A stretch of 64,000 nucleotides of DNA, from NCBI GenBank assembly GCA_002104945.1, contig MCFH01000002.1:868001-932000 (forward strand), read 5' to 3'. The translations under genes and the position numbers were made by a program. This stretch comes from Piromyces finnis (taxonomy: Eukaryota > Neocallimastigomycota > Neocallimastigomycetes > Neocallimastigales > Neocallimastigaceae). Within the stretch, counting starts at the first letter, position 1. Each line of letters begins with the position of its first letter. Below the pieces are notes generated by a model that made no database searches, was not told the origin of the DNA, and was given only the letters and a program-made list of their open reading frames with translations. Of the stretch, positions 1-11,979 are shown piece by piece.

Positions 1-1
1 T

Positions 2-451
2 GATGAATCTGAAATCCCTGAATGTCTTGGTGGTACAAATAGTTATAATTTCAAATATATGCCATATAATGAAGAAGACGATGTTAATGCTTCTGAAGAA
101 GAAATTGCAGTTGCAAAAAGAAATTGGGATATTGCAAAAAATGAATATATTAAAGAAATATATGAACATTATGGTTCTCAAATTAATGTTAAATTAAATG
201 ATTTATTATTTAAAATTAATGATAAAGGAAATGATTGTAATGAAATAAAAAACATTAATGATATTATTGAAAATGAAAATTCTAATTCACCATCATCATA
301 CTCAGCTCCATCTTCTGCTAGTGGAGATGATAGTTTTGGAAATTCTATTATAAGACAAAATGAAAAGAACCTTTATAATGCATTTGTAGAATATGATAAG
401 CTTACAAGATCAAGAACATTTTATCATCGTGCAGGTTTTACTCACTATTAA
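2..451 (+). CDS. Sec14-like CRAL-TRIO lipid-transfer protein, C-terminal part (5' end outside window)
   Basis: The frame is open from the first bases and ends at a TAA at 449-451, so this is the 3' end of a gene that starts upstream of the window. The first visible residues, ESEIPECLGGTNSYNF, match the end of a CRAL-TRIO (Sec14) domain, where a Pro-Glu-x-x-Gly-Gly motif closes the lipid-binding fold. The rest (about 130 residues) is a helical, acidic and Ser/Asn-rich tail ending in RAGFTHY, with no second domain that I recognise. Family members move phosphatidylinositol or phosphatidylcholine between membranes. It runs convergently towards CDC4. The Sec14 assignment rests on one short motif because most of the domain lies outside the window; a downstream ATG at 59 would cut into the domain and is unlikely to be the real start. 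Confidence 0.68.
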   Translation, partial: DESEIPECLGGTNSYNFKYMPYNEEDDVNASEEEIAVAKRNWDIAKNEYIKEIYEHYGSQINVKLNDLLFKINDKGNDCNEIKNINDIIENENSNSPSSYSAPSSASGDDSFGNSIIRQNEKNLYNAFVEYDKLTRSRTFYHRAGFTHY

Positions 452-1473
452 GCAAATTTAATATAAAAGAGATTTTTGTGAAAAATGTTTAATATATATA
501 TATATATCAATTATTTCAATTATTAATTTTAAAAATATAGATTAGTAAAAACAGTTTATAAATAAATAATTAAATAATTTATTTATTTATTTATATGTTC
601 ATTAATATACCTATATACTTAATCTACTTTTTTTTTTTGTTTAAAAACAAAAACAAAAACAAAAACAAAAAACAAAAAAAAAAAAAATATAAAAAGAATA
701 TATATTTCTTTTTATGAAAATACCTACCTCTCAATAGCATCTTTTTTTTTCTTTTTTTCTTCTTTTCTGTATCTTAATATTAAAAATAATTGATATATGA
801 AATATTTAAAGTAAAACCTACTCTTTTTTTTTTTTTTTTACTAATATATTTTTATTCTGTATTTTTTAATTATAATTAATTATTTTTTTAATAAAATTAT
901 ACATATATCTTTTTTATTAATTTATATATCATCGTTTAGTATATTATTATAATTATTATTATTATTATTATTATTATTATTTCTAAATATATATAGAAAA
1001 AGTAATTTGTAAATAATTAATCAAATAATTTAGATATATCTTTTTTTTTTTTTTATTTTTTAATTTTTATTTCATTTTTAAATTGACTATATAAAATTAA
1101 TAATAATACATATAAAAATAAATATGGATGCTTTATGATTTATTCAAGGTTAAAATTAATTCTATATATATAGAATTCATTCTACTTTAAATGTAAAAAA
1201 CAGCTAGAAACTATGTTGGATTAAATTTCTTACTTCTTTATAATTAGAAAAAAAAAAAAAAAAGTATATATATGCATGTAAATTTATTATTCTTTTTTAA
1301 AATATAAATACATTTTGTTCAGTTGAGATTTAATAGTTGAAAAATTAATTATTATTATTACATTAAAAAAAAAAAAAAAAAATTAGATTATAAATATATA
1401 TATATATATATATATATAAATAAGTATTATTTGTGAATATTTATTTATTTATTATTATTATTATTATTTTTTT
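452..1473. other. convergent intergenic region, no gene seen
   Basis: About 1 kb between two convergent gene ends. It holds only A/T homopolymers, short (AT)n and (TTA)n runs and a short aaaaac tandem near 640-672. I see no open frame with coding composition and no RNA gene. Confidence 0.7.
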
Positions 1474-4400
1474 TTAGGATAATGAATCATCGATATGGTT
1501 GACTTCAGACGAAGAAGGATTTATATTTGCATGAGAAATAGCAGTATTAATATTATCTTCTTCTTCACCTTCTTTTTCTTTCATTTCAATATCTTGTCCA
1601 TTTGATGGATGACTTGTATTATAACTAGAATTATTAGAAGAAGAATCATGTGATATTAATTTCATAAATTGATAATTTTTATTCTCACTTTCTCCTCCGG
1701 ATGGATGAGAAGAAGATGAGGATTTACTCAAGCTATTTTGAATAAACTCATCTTCTAAATTTTGTAATCCTTCTCCATAATCTAGGACTTCAAACCAAGT
1801 TTTAATGTTATTACCAGTACCTCGTTGGAAAGCACAGACTAAACGACGTTCATCAATTTCAATTTTCCAGACACATTGAATACCCGTAACTAAATCACGT
1901 TTATAGGTACCATAGGTTGTCTTTGTACTAACTCCACCAGTTTCAGTTGTTGTGACTGATGTACCTGGACGCTTATTAAGACGTTCATCAGAGGAGAGTT
2001 CCCAAAGTTTAATAGCACCCTCACTACCAGAAACGATACGATTTAATCTAGCATCATGATGGAAACAAGTAATAGCTGCAGTATGTCCATATAAGGCTGA
2101 TATAAATCGACCTGATGATGGTGACCATATACGGAGGGTATTATCTGCAGCTGCAGAAACAATGTAATTTGGAGAAATTTCTAAGAGACCAACCAAGGAA
2201 GAATGTCCTTCCAATTGATAAAGACATTGTCCAGTTTTAGTAGACCATACTCTAACGAAAGTATCCATACTACCACTTGCAGCTAATTCTAATTCTGGGG
2301 AATAACCAACACTATAGACTTTGTCCATATGACCACGCAATAAATGAACACTTTCACCGGTTTTTAAATCCCATACACGTACTGTAGAATCATAACTACC
2401 ACTAACTAATACATTACCACTACCTGCAACAGCTCTAACAGATTGGGTATGACCATGAAGGGTATGTAAAAAATAAGGATTTACATTATTGTTATTTCCA
2501 CTATTTAATGAAGAATCAACTGAATTGATTAAATTCAAGCGACCTGCAATAGTATTAACCATATTATTATTACCATCTGTATTAATTTGTCCTGCTTGTT
2601 GTTGGCCTAATGGAATAATTGGTATGGTCGAGAGTTGGTCACTTTCACTCATGTTCATAATTTGCTGATTTATCGTTTGTTGTTGAGATTGTGGGAAATA
2701 AGGTTTATCTTTTTTAGTATCAGGTAAACGCCATACTCTCAAGGTGGTATCTCTAGACCCAGTTACAATTAAAGGACATTCTGGTTCCATTTTACCGGTA
2801 ATTGAATTTTTCGTTGGGATAAGAATTTGAAGGCATCTAACAGTACTTGTGTGACCTTCAAATTGATGCGTACATTTACCTTCTTCAATATCCCAGATTC
2901 TAACAGTACGATCTGTACTACCGCTAACTAATGTATTTCCGTAGTAGTGTAATACCCATACACCACCTGTATGACCTGTTAATTTTTTACGTAGTTTACC
3001 CGTTGCAGTATCATAAATATTAATAATATTATCATCTGAACCTGAAATGATTTTATCATCATCAAATTGCAAACAAGTTACAACCATACTGCCATTTCCT
3101 GGAAAAGATATTTGATGACATCTACCATTATTCCAATTCTTTTTTAATAAATGATGACGACGATATAAATATTTGTATAAATTGGGTGGTATTTCATATC
3201 CTTGACTTTGAAGTAAAGCTGCAAAGTTTTCTTTATTTTCATCCGATAAATCATCTATATTAAATGTATACATTATATATTTTTAATATTTATTAATAAT
3301 TTTTTATTTTTATTTTAGTTTTCTTTTTAAATAAAGTCAAACTTGTATATAAAGTTTTTATAAAAATGATAATCAGATAATAGAATAATTAAATTTCAAT
3401 GAAATTATAAATATTATTTTATGATATCAATATAATATCTAATTTAAAAAAATATGATAATAAACAATATATAAAATACCATTTTCAAACGATAGTGTAT
3501 TTGCATCTTCCTTTAACAAAGATGTTGGATTACTATAAGAACTCGTACTTGCGACATTACCATTTAAAGTAACTGTAGATTTATTCTTATTTTTGTTCCA
3601 AAGTATAATAGCTTCCTTTATTTCTTTTTCATCAATCCAAAAATCATTTTTAAGTTGATATTTCCATATAGCAGTGTCAACACCAGGACTATTGAAAAGT
3701 TTATACCATGATTTTGATACTTGTGAACAAATAGCGATGCTATGAAAATCAAGATATTGTATGATACGATAGCTAATATGCACTGGTAACAAGCTAAAAA
3801 AATCATATTTTAATGAGGTTAAAATAAGTGAAGAAATATATTGAAGAGTAGGTACCCGACAACGTTTTAGTAAATGTAATAAAATATATGATTTCATTGT
3901 AGGTGGAAGTACGTCAAAAGTTGATATTATATATGGAATATTTGATATTGGAATATCTTCTTGATTATGTGAAAGATCAGTAATATCTCTAAATGGTGAT
4001 GAACCACTTTTGACTAGATCTAAATAATCATCTCTATTCTCATTTTCTGTATTATCACTATTATTGTTAATGTGTTTAATTTTTGAGTTTAATGTTGGTG
4101 ACATACTAGGACTTGGTAAATTTTTGTTGCATTCTGAATCACTTATATTTGCGGATGCTACTGAAGCGCTGTTAGAATTATGATTTCCTGAAATATTCAT
4201 ATTATTATTGCTAAAAACCTCTTCATGAGGATTAACATCCTGTTGTGAAGCGTGCCTTTTATGTGGTTTTCTTATAGTTGGTACATCATGTAAATGAGAA
4301 TTAGAATCCTTTGATTCTTCATTTTCAAAATATATATCATTTTGAATTAAGGTATCAATATCTGGCGCTGGTCTTTTACGATTAATACGCTTTATATATG

Positions 4401-5040
4401 GATTTGATAAATTTGAAATTAATTTACTATTAACAGTATTAGTTTTCGTTATTTTTAATCCATTACCAACAGTGTTTGTTTCTGGTTGATTCTTTTTTTT
4501 TTTTTTTTTTTTTTTTTTTTGATAATTTAATGTTTGAAAAATACAATTGAAGAAAAAAAATATATAAACAATATTTAAAAATAATAAATATCATTGAAAT
4601 GTTATTGTAAATATTAATATATAATATATTCATAAATTATAATTATATTATTATTAAGTATTAAGTTTTAGCTAAATGTTTTAAAAATATACAAAAAAGG
4701 TACTTACAATTTCAATTTCTTTAAAATATGTAGGGGATCCATTAAGATCAAATTGGAAATTTTTTAAATTATATGGTGTTGGAACATTAGCTAAAGGATA
4801 TGTTGAAGAATCGCAATCTTTAGGTAATTCTGGTGGTGCAAAATAAAGTGGTGGATATTCTGTAGTTGTTGTAGTTTTTGTTATTATGGTTGTCGTCACA
4901 GAAGTTGGTGTTAATGACATATTTCCATACTTATATTTCTGATATTGCTCTTTATTATCTTTCTTTTTTGTTGTTGAGCTTTTTGGTTTGATTTCATTCC
5001 TTAATTTTTTTATTTCTGTTATATCTGTTATAGTATTCAT
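1474..5040 (-). CDS. CDC4: CDC4-type F-box/WD40 substrate receptor of SCF ubiquitin ligase
   Basis: Three exons, complement(join(1474..3254, 3480..4491, 4708..5040)), give 1041 residues; both introns (donors GTATTT and GTAAGT) close the frame exactly. The N-terminal exon has the Thr-rich TTTIITKTTTTTEYPPLYF and YPLANVPTPYNL segments that I recall from fungal Cdc4 proteins. Exon 2 carries an F-box at about residues 344-390 (LLPVHISYRIIQYLDFHSIA). Exon 3 carries about eight WD40 blades with GH..WD signatures such as VSGSTDRTVRIWD; blade 3 has a Gln/Asn-rich insertion of about 80 residues. In the family the F-box binds Skp1 and the propeller binds phospho-degrons of cell-cycle regulators such as CDK inhibitors. 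The intron at 4492-4707 has a run of about 20 A directly before its AG. The tail is Ser/acidic and poorly conserved. Confidence in family and exon structure is high. Confidence 0.93.
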
Positions 5041-6115
5041 TTTTTATATTATTTAACAATTTTCAATTTTCAATAAAAATAATATTAAATTACTTTTATA
5101 TATTTATATATTATTTAAAGTTGATTTTCAAATAGAGTAAAAGATGAATTAAAAAGATATTATGTAATGAATAATAAATTGATATAATAAATTTTTAAAA
5201 GATTTATATTATAAAAATAAATTCTATGCTTATTGATAAAATCAAGTAATAATAATAAAAAAAAATAAAGCAAATTTTTTGTGAGTTATTAATGTAGCAC
5301 TTTACTTTAATACGTTTTTTTTTTTTTTAGGGATTCATATCTCTTTTATTATAATTATTATTTTATTTATTTATTTTTATTTTATTTTATTTTATTTTTG
5401 GTATTTTCTTAAAACTATATTTTACAAAATTGATTTTAATAACTTTTTTTTTATTCAAAAACAAAATATCATATGGGAAATTAGTACTGAATATTAATAT
5501 AAGTTATTTATATCATGTTTTTATATAAATTATGTTAAAAAAAAAAAAAAAAAACAAAAAAAACAATGATTTAATATTTTATGTTAAATATTATTATTAT
5601 AATAATAATTATAGCAATATTTTAAATTATTTTTTTAATTAAATTTCATTAAATTAAATAAAGGATCCTTGTTTAATAATTACAAATTGTTATATGAATA
5701 AATATTTACAATAATTTGAAGTTAATTTTTTTTTTTTTTTTTTAAAATATTATTATTTTATTAATAATGATATAAATGATAATAAAGTTATTGCTTTAAT
5801 GTTTTGAGATTTTTAATAATCTTTCATTTTGTACTTTTTTATTTTTAAGAATTTAATTAAATAAATAAAAACTACTAATAAATGTTAATACTTTTATGAA
5901 ATATAATAAAAATAAATTATTTTTTATAAATTTAATTAAATTATCAAAGTATCAAAGACTTTTTTTATGTAAAATTTACTATATAAAGTATAGGATATAA
6001 ATTTGATATTTTATTTAAGATTATATGAAAAAAAAAATAACAAATATAAATTAAATTTTTTTAATTAATTCATTTATTAAATATAAAAGTATCTAATTAT
6101 AATTTAATGAGTGAA

Positions 6116-6146
<31 letters not shown>

Positions 6147-6179
6147 GTAAATAAATAAATAAATAAATAAATAAGTAAG

Positions 6180-6214
<35 letters not shown>

Positions 6215-6227
6215 GTAAGTAAGTAAG

Positions 6228-6276
<49 letters not shown>

Positions 6277-6486
6277 ATCTAGTTTAATTTAAAAAAACAA
6301 AATAAATATTATAACCTTAACTTAAATTTTTTCAATATAGTCAATTTCAAATTATTAAATATTTATATTTGTTTATTTATTTTATTAGTATTTTTTCTTT
6401 TTCTTTTTCAAAATATAGTTAGGTGAAAAAAAAATAATAATCACATAAGTTAACACAATAGCAATTAATAATTAATTATTCTAAAA
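5041..6486. other. intergenic region between CDC4 and the GH16 gene
   Basis: Contains the CDC4 promoter side and the downstream side of the GH16 gene. It is A/T homopolymer-rich with one long tetranucleotide tandem (6111-6274, listed separately). No gene is seen. Confidence 0.7.
6111..6274. repeat. TAAA/TAAG tetranucleotide tandem repeat
   Basis: About 40 units of a 4-bp repeat. Most units are AAAT, but AAGT variants occur singly or in clusters of two to four. This clustering is what replication slippage after point mutation would leave. It lies about 215 bp beyond the GH16 stop codon. Confidence 0.9.
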
Positions 6487-9400
6487 TTATTTCTTTTGAT
6501 AAACACGAACATAATCAACAATCATTTCTGGACGAGTCCATTGTTTAGTATCACGAGAATAATTAAAGGTACCATATCCATTAAATGATCCACCAGCAAC
6601 ACCAACATTTAATATAAGATGGAATTTTTCATCAAATGGTTGACGAATATCAGTATATGGGTTTGTTCCTTTTCCGGTCCAGAAACTTGTACGAAGATCA
6701 ATTGAATAAGTAATTTCTTCATCTACTGAGAAAATTAATGCATCTTCAGTCCAATCTAAACCATAAACATGGAAATCATTTATAACATTATCAAATTGGA
6801 AAGATCCTCCAGCATAACCATTATTTGGCCATGGTCCTCCAAAATGAATAGCATTTTCAATAGCATCAGGAACTTGTCCTTTAGCTTTTAACATATCAAT
6901 TTCACCTGAAGATGCCCATTCACCATATACATTATCTTGTGGTAGCATCATAATTGATGGCCAAAGATATGGACCAGCTGGTAATTTTGCCTTAACCCTA
7001 ATCTTACCATATCTCCAAGCATTTCCACTTTTAAAGGTTCTTATACGACCACTTGTAACATCTTGAGTCCAGCTACAAGAATTTTCTACATTATTAGTAC
7101 ATTTTGCCTTTTCTGCTTCAGTCAACATAAATTGACCTTTTGGAATAGCTTTGATATGAAGATAACCATCTTCAACAAAAATATTTTCCTCGCGATCAAC
7201 ATAGCATTGCTTTTCACTATTACCTCCACCCCAACAATTAACTTCAACATCCCAAATAGATTTATCTAATTTATTACCATTAAATTCATCATGGAATACT
7301 AATGTATAATCATCAAAGTTTTGGATTTCTTGACTACTTGGATTTTCTATAGGTGAAGGTGAAAAAGAATTAACCGGTTTAACTTCTGTTATTTGGTCAG
7401 GTTTTTGATATACATGAACATAATCAATAATCATTTCTGGGCGAGTCCATTGTTTAGTATCACGTGAATAATCAAATGTACCATATCCATCAAATGATCC
7501 ACCGGCAACACCAACATTTAATAAAAGATGGAATTTTTCATCAAATGGTTGACGAATATCAGTATATGGATTTGTTCCTTTTCCAGTCCAAAAACTATTA
7601 TTAAGGTCAATTGAATAAGTAACTTGTTCATCAATAGAAAATATTAAATTATCTTCAGTCCAATCTAATCCATATATATGGAAATTATTGATAACATCAT
7701 CCATATTAAATGAATTTCCAGCAAAACCATTATTTGGCCATGGTCCTCCAAAATGAATAGCATTTTCAATAGAATTAGGAAGTTGACCTTTAGCTTTTAA
7801 AATATCAATTTCACCTGAAGATGCCCATTCACCATATACATTATCTTGTGGTAGCATCATAATTGATGGCCAAAGATATGGTCCAGCTGGTAATTTTGCT
7901 TTAACTCTAATCTTACCATACTTCCAAGCATGACCACTTTTGTAAGTTCTTATACGACCACTAGTAACACTTTGACCCCAGCTACAAGAGTTTTCAACAT
8001 TATTAGTACATTGATTTATTTCTTCATCATTTAATCTATATTCACCTTTTGGGATAGCTTTAATATGGAGTTGATTATTCTTAATGAAAATATTTTCTTC
8101 ATGATCAACATAACATTGTTTTTCTCCATTACCACCACCCCAACAGTTAACTTCAACATCCCATATTGATCTGTCTAATTTATTATTTTCAAAATCATCT
8201 TTAAATACTAAAGTATAATCATTAATACTTGGAATTTCTGGAATATAATCATTTCCAGGAGTATTTGTGAAGATTTCAATTGGCTTGACTTCAGTAATTT
8301 GTCCTGGTCTTTGATATACACGAACATAATCAACAATCATTTCCGGACGAGTCCATTGCGGAGTATCACGATTGTAATCAAATTTTCCAATCTTTTCAAA
8401 ATAACTACCTCCAACAGCAACATTTAATAAGAGATGGAATTTTTCATTGAATGGTTGACGTATATCATTATATGGATTTGGTCCTTTACCGGACCAAAAA
8501 CTTTTTCGAAGATCAATAGTATAGTGTGGAATTTCATCTACAGTAAAGATAAGGAAATTTTCTTCCCAATCTAAACCGTATACATGAAATTCATTAATAA
8601 TATTTTTAAGCTTGGCATCTTCAGCAGAAAATTCATTATATGGCCATTCACCTCCATAATGTATAGCAGAACCGATTGTGTCAGAAATTTGTCCTCTAGC
8701 TTCCATAATATCAATTTCTCCAGAAGATGCCCATGTACCGTAGACATAATCTTGTGGCAACATCCAAATAGCTGGCCAAAGATATGGCCCTGCTGGTAAC
8801 TTTGCCTTAACTCTAACTTTGCCATATTTCCATGCATGGCCACTCATATATGTTCTAATACGACCACTTGTAATATTCTGGGTCCAACTACATGAATTTT
8901 CATTATTATTAGTGCACTGCTTCATTTCTTCATCAGTCAATCTGTATTCACCTTTTGGAATAGCTTTAATATGAAGTTGATTATTTTTAATAAAAATATT
9001 TTCTTCATGATCAACATAACACTGTTTTTCACCATTTCCTCCACCCCAACAATTGACTTCAACATCCCATACAGATCTATCTAATGTATTTCCTTCAAAT
9101 TCTTCTGAAAACACAAGTTCCATCTCATCAATAGATCTGATTGTTGGTTCACTATACTGAGTTTTATCTGTTTTTGATGTAGTTGTAGTTTTTGTTTTTG
9201 TTGTTGTTTTTTTACTAGTAGTTGTTTTTTTGCTTGTGGTTGTTTTCTTGTTTGTGGTTTTATTTGAACAGTCATTTTTAATACCACACCATTCATTATT
9301 TTCATATCCCCACTTACCATCATTATCGGTATAAACCACATTACATTCTTCACAACAAGAATATCCTAAATTTTCAGAAAAGCATTTATTAGATGGTTGA

Positions 9401-10239
9401 AATTGACTATTACATTGTGAAGTATTAATTCCACACCACATTCCATTTTCATATCCCCAGTCGCCATCAGCATCAGAATAAATAATAGAGCATTCATTAC
9501 AACAAGGATATCCTAAAACCTCAGAAAAGCATTTACTAAGATTCTGTTGAATATTGTTGGAGCAAATTGATTTAATTATACCACACCATTCATTATTTTC
9601 AATACCCCAATCTCCATTTTCATCAGTATAAATTACATTGCATGTTGTTGTACAACAGTTATATCCAATAGATTCAAATGTACATTGATTAGTTTCTGAT
9701 TCATCACCTAAACCAGCACCTGTAACTAATGAATTGTTCACACACGAATAAAGTAAAGGATCGTAGCAAGCATCATTACAACCCTTAGTACCTAAAGGAC
9801 TTATTTTACAATGTATTATTTAATATTTAGCAACAATGATTATAAAGATAATTTAAGAATTTTCAACATACAAGGAAAAAAGCAATAATTAAAAAATTTT
9901 AAATTTATATTTAAATAATTTTATTCATGGTTGACAAAAATTATATATATATATTTTTTTTTCATTAATAATTTTTAATTTTTTTAATTGTAGATATATA
10001 TAAGAAACTTATTTATGTAAATTTATCGATTACTTATAATAATTTTAAAAATTAACAATTAGTATGATAATTAAATATAAAACATACCATAATAAATTAT
10101 TAGAATAACATATATAATTCTCTGGTGAATAACATTGTTTTCCACATGATTTTAAATTTGTACCACATTGCGCTTTAACATTTTTAAAGATTGCAAAAAG
10201 CAGAAGAAAAGAATCAATTAATCCTATATTTTTGAACAT
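6487..10239 (-). CDS. secreted three-dockerin, three-GH16 beta-glucanase-like cellulosome component
   Basis: Two exons, complement(join(6487..9799, 10088..10239)), give 1154 residues. The 288-bp intron (GTATGT..AAG) rebuilds a Cys codon at the junction. Order: signal peptide (about 1-23, hydrophobic LLLFAIF); two Cys-rich repeats with CYxPxxYxC (about 25-76); three fungal dockerins (about 90-125, 141-176, 187-222) each with a G-Y-x-C-C start and a W-C-G-I end; a Lys/Thr linker; then three GH16 beta-sandwich domains (about 275-550, 575-845, 865-1154). Dockerins tether enzymes to scaffoldins of the extracellular fungal cellulosome; GH16 enzymes hydrolyse beta-1,3 or mixed beta-1,3/1,4-glucans. 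Domain 1 keeps the catalytic signature EIDIME. Domains 2 and 3 read EIDILK and EIDMLK, so the acid/base Glu is Lys (codons 7795-7797 and 6886-6888); both also change WPAIWM to WPSIMM. These two are probably non-hydrolytic. The exact glucan specificity cannot be read from the sequence. Confidence 0.93.
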
Positions 10240-11624
10240 TTTTACATCAATGTATTTTATTTGACCTGTAAATATAATGAATTTTGTGAAAGTTGAAAAA
10301 TATTATTTGTATTTTCCAAAAAAAAAAAAAGAAAAGAAAAGAAATAAATTTAAATGAATTATACAATTAATATTATAAATTTGTCTTTATATATAATATA
10401 TAATTAAATACATGTGCATTTGTATATACACATTTATAACAAAAAATGTATTATTCTAACAATATTAAATTTATATTTAAATTTAAATAACTATATATAA
10501 AATTTGTAAATTGTTAAAAAAATACAAGAAAAATAAAAGAAAAAAATTTTATATTTATATTAATGAAAAATAAATATAATTCATTACAATTAAATATATA
10601 TTACTAATATATTTATATTATAATATATTTTTAATATTTAATATATATGTATAATACTTCATTGTATCATATCAATATTTTCATTTTTACCTAAAATATT
10701 GTTTTTGAATAATGTGAAGTAACTTTAAATTATATTTCAATCAGATAATATTAATAATAATAAAAAACATTACTGTAATAAATTAATTTAATATAGTAAT
10801 TTTAATTATAAAATTTTAATCTATTTCTAAAACTTTAAATAATAATATTTTTAAAAGTACTCCTTTAATTATCTTTTATTATTGATTGAAAATAATTGTG
10901 AGTTTTAAATGTTTATATTATAATTTCTCTTTTATATTAATTAAAGTTTATTATCAACTAATTGAAGGTATATTAACAATGTTAAACTCTAAAAAATAAT
11001 AATATAATAAATTTAATAAAAAAAAACTCCTAAAATCATGAATATATAAGAAATAAATAATTGTATAAATACAGTAATTATAAACAAAAACGTTAAATTA
11101 ATGAAGTATTAATGAATTTATCTATATACTATATTTATTTGATAAAATCACTTTGAAGTATAATCATATTTATTATATAAGTAAATAAAATAAATTGTTT
11201 TTTTATTATATAATAATATTATTATATTCATAATTATTTCTGTAATTCTATAAACTATATTTCACATTTTATATTTATAAGAATTTTTCAATTTAAATAT
11301 TTATGATAATAATGAACATTGTATTTCAGTAATATATTTCAGTAATAAAAAGGTAATAATTTTAGGTAATATTATTAAAAAATATATAAAATAAACTCTT
11401 ATTCTAATAATATATTTTTTTTGAAAAATGTAATATTTACTATTTTTATTATGTAAAACTTTATAAATTAAAAATCCACAATATTATATAATACTATATT
11501 ATTATATACATATAATATACATATAATATAGAGTAAAATACATAATTATTTTATAATTTTTTAATTTACAAACAAAAACTTAATGGGAAAAATAATATTG
11601 ATGATATAGTAAAGATATACTGTT

Positions 11625-11795
11625 ACTGAAAAAGTCTGGTAAGAATTTATATTAAGGAAGAATGTGCAGCACAAGTTTAATCGCAAAATCAGGTTAAATT
11701 TTAGTGAATCTGATTTTTAGATGATATGGATTTCTGGCAGATCTTCTCATTGGTGTTGTATCTTTACTAGATACACCTATATTTTATAAATTTAA
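11625..11795 (+). other. less AT-rich island with hairpin upstream of NOP1 (possible ncRNA or control element)
   Basis: This stretch stands out by composition from the surrounding A/T desert. It contains a stem of GGTG-TT-GTATC around a TTTACTA loop closing with GATACACC (about 11752-11780). TTGATGA (11598-11604) and CTGA (11626-11629, 11710-11713) resemble C and D boxes, but their order and spacing do not make a convincing snoRNA. No long open frame passes through. It could be a small RNA gene, part of the NOP1 5' leader or a regulatory island. Confidence 0.3.
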
Positions 11796-11873
11796 ATAAA
11801 ATAATCTAACCTTCATATAGAATTTTAAAATATTATTTTATCCAATCAATTGTTAAAATCATTGATAACCAAT
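11749..11873. promoter_or_regulatory. three CCAAT boxes in the NOP1 promoter
   Basis: ATTGG at 11749-11753 (reverse CCAAT), and CCAAT at 11842-11846 and 11869-11873, the last two 134 and 107 bp before the NOP1 ATG and in similar contexts (ATCCAATCA, AACCAATCA). CCAAT is the binding site of the HAP/NF-Y complex. Three copies in such AT-rich DNA suggest function, but that is inference. Confidence 0.5.
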
Positions 11874-11979
11874 CATGAATTTTTTATATTTTTAAATTTT
11901 TTTTTAAATTAACTATTAACAAAATTTTACATTTTAATAGTATATCAATAATATAATATTAATTCAGATTTAATTAACA

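Larger units (their letters stand above)
10240..11979. other. divergent intergenic region between the GH16 gene and NOP1
   Basis: Both genes are transcribed away from this 1.7-kb region, so it holds two promoters. Most is featureless A/T. The part nearest NOP1 (11620-11880) is visibly less AT-rich and contains a hairpin and three CCAAT boxes, listed separately. No reliable open frame is seen. Confidence 0.65.

Noticed and set aside
8571-9353. Additional frames of 71-90 codons across the GH16 gene
   Set aside because: All are shadows of the single long GH16 frame; none has its own signal or domain.
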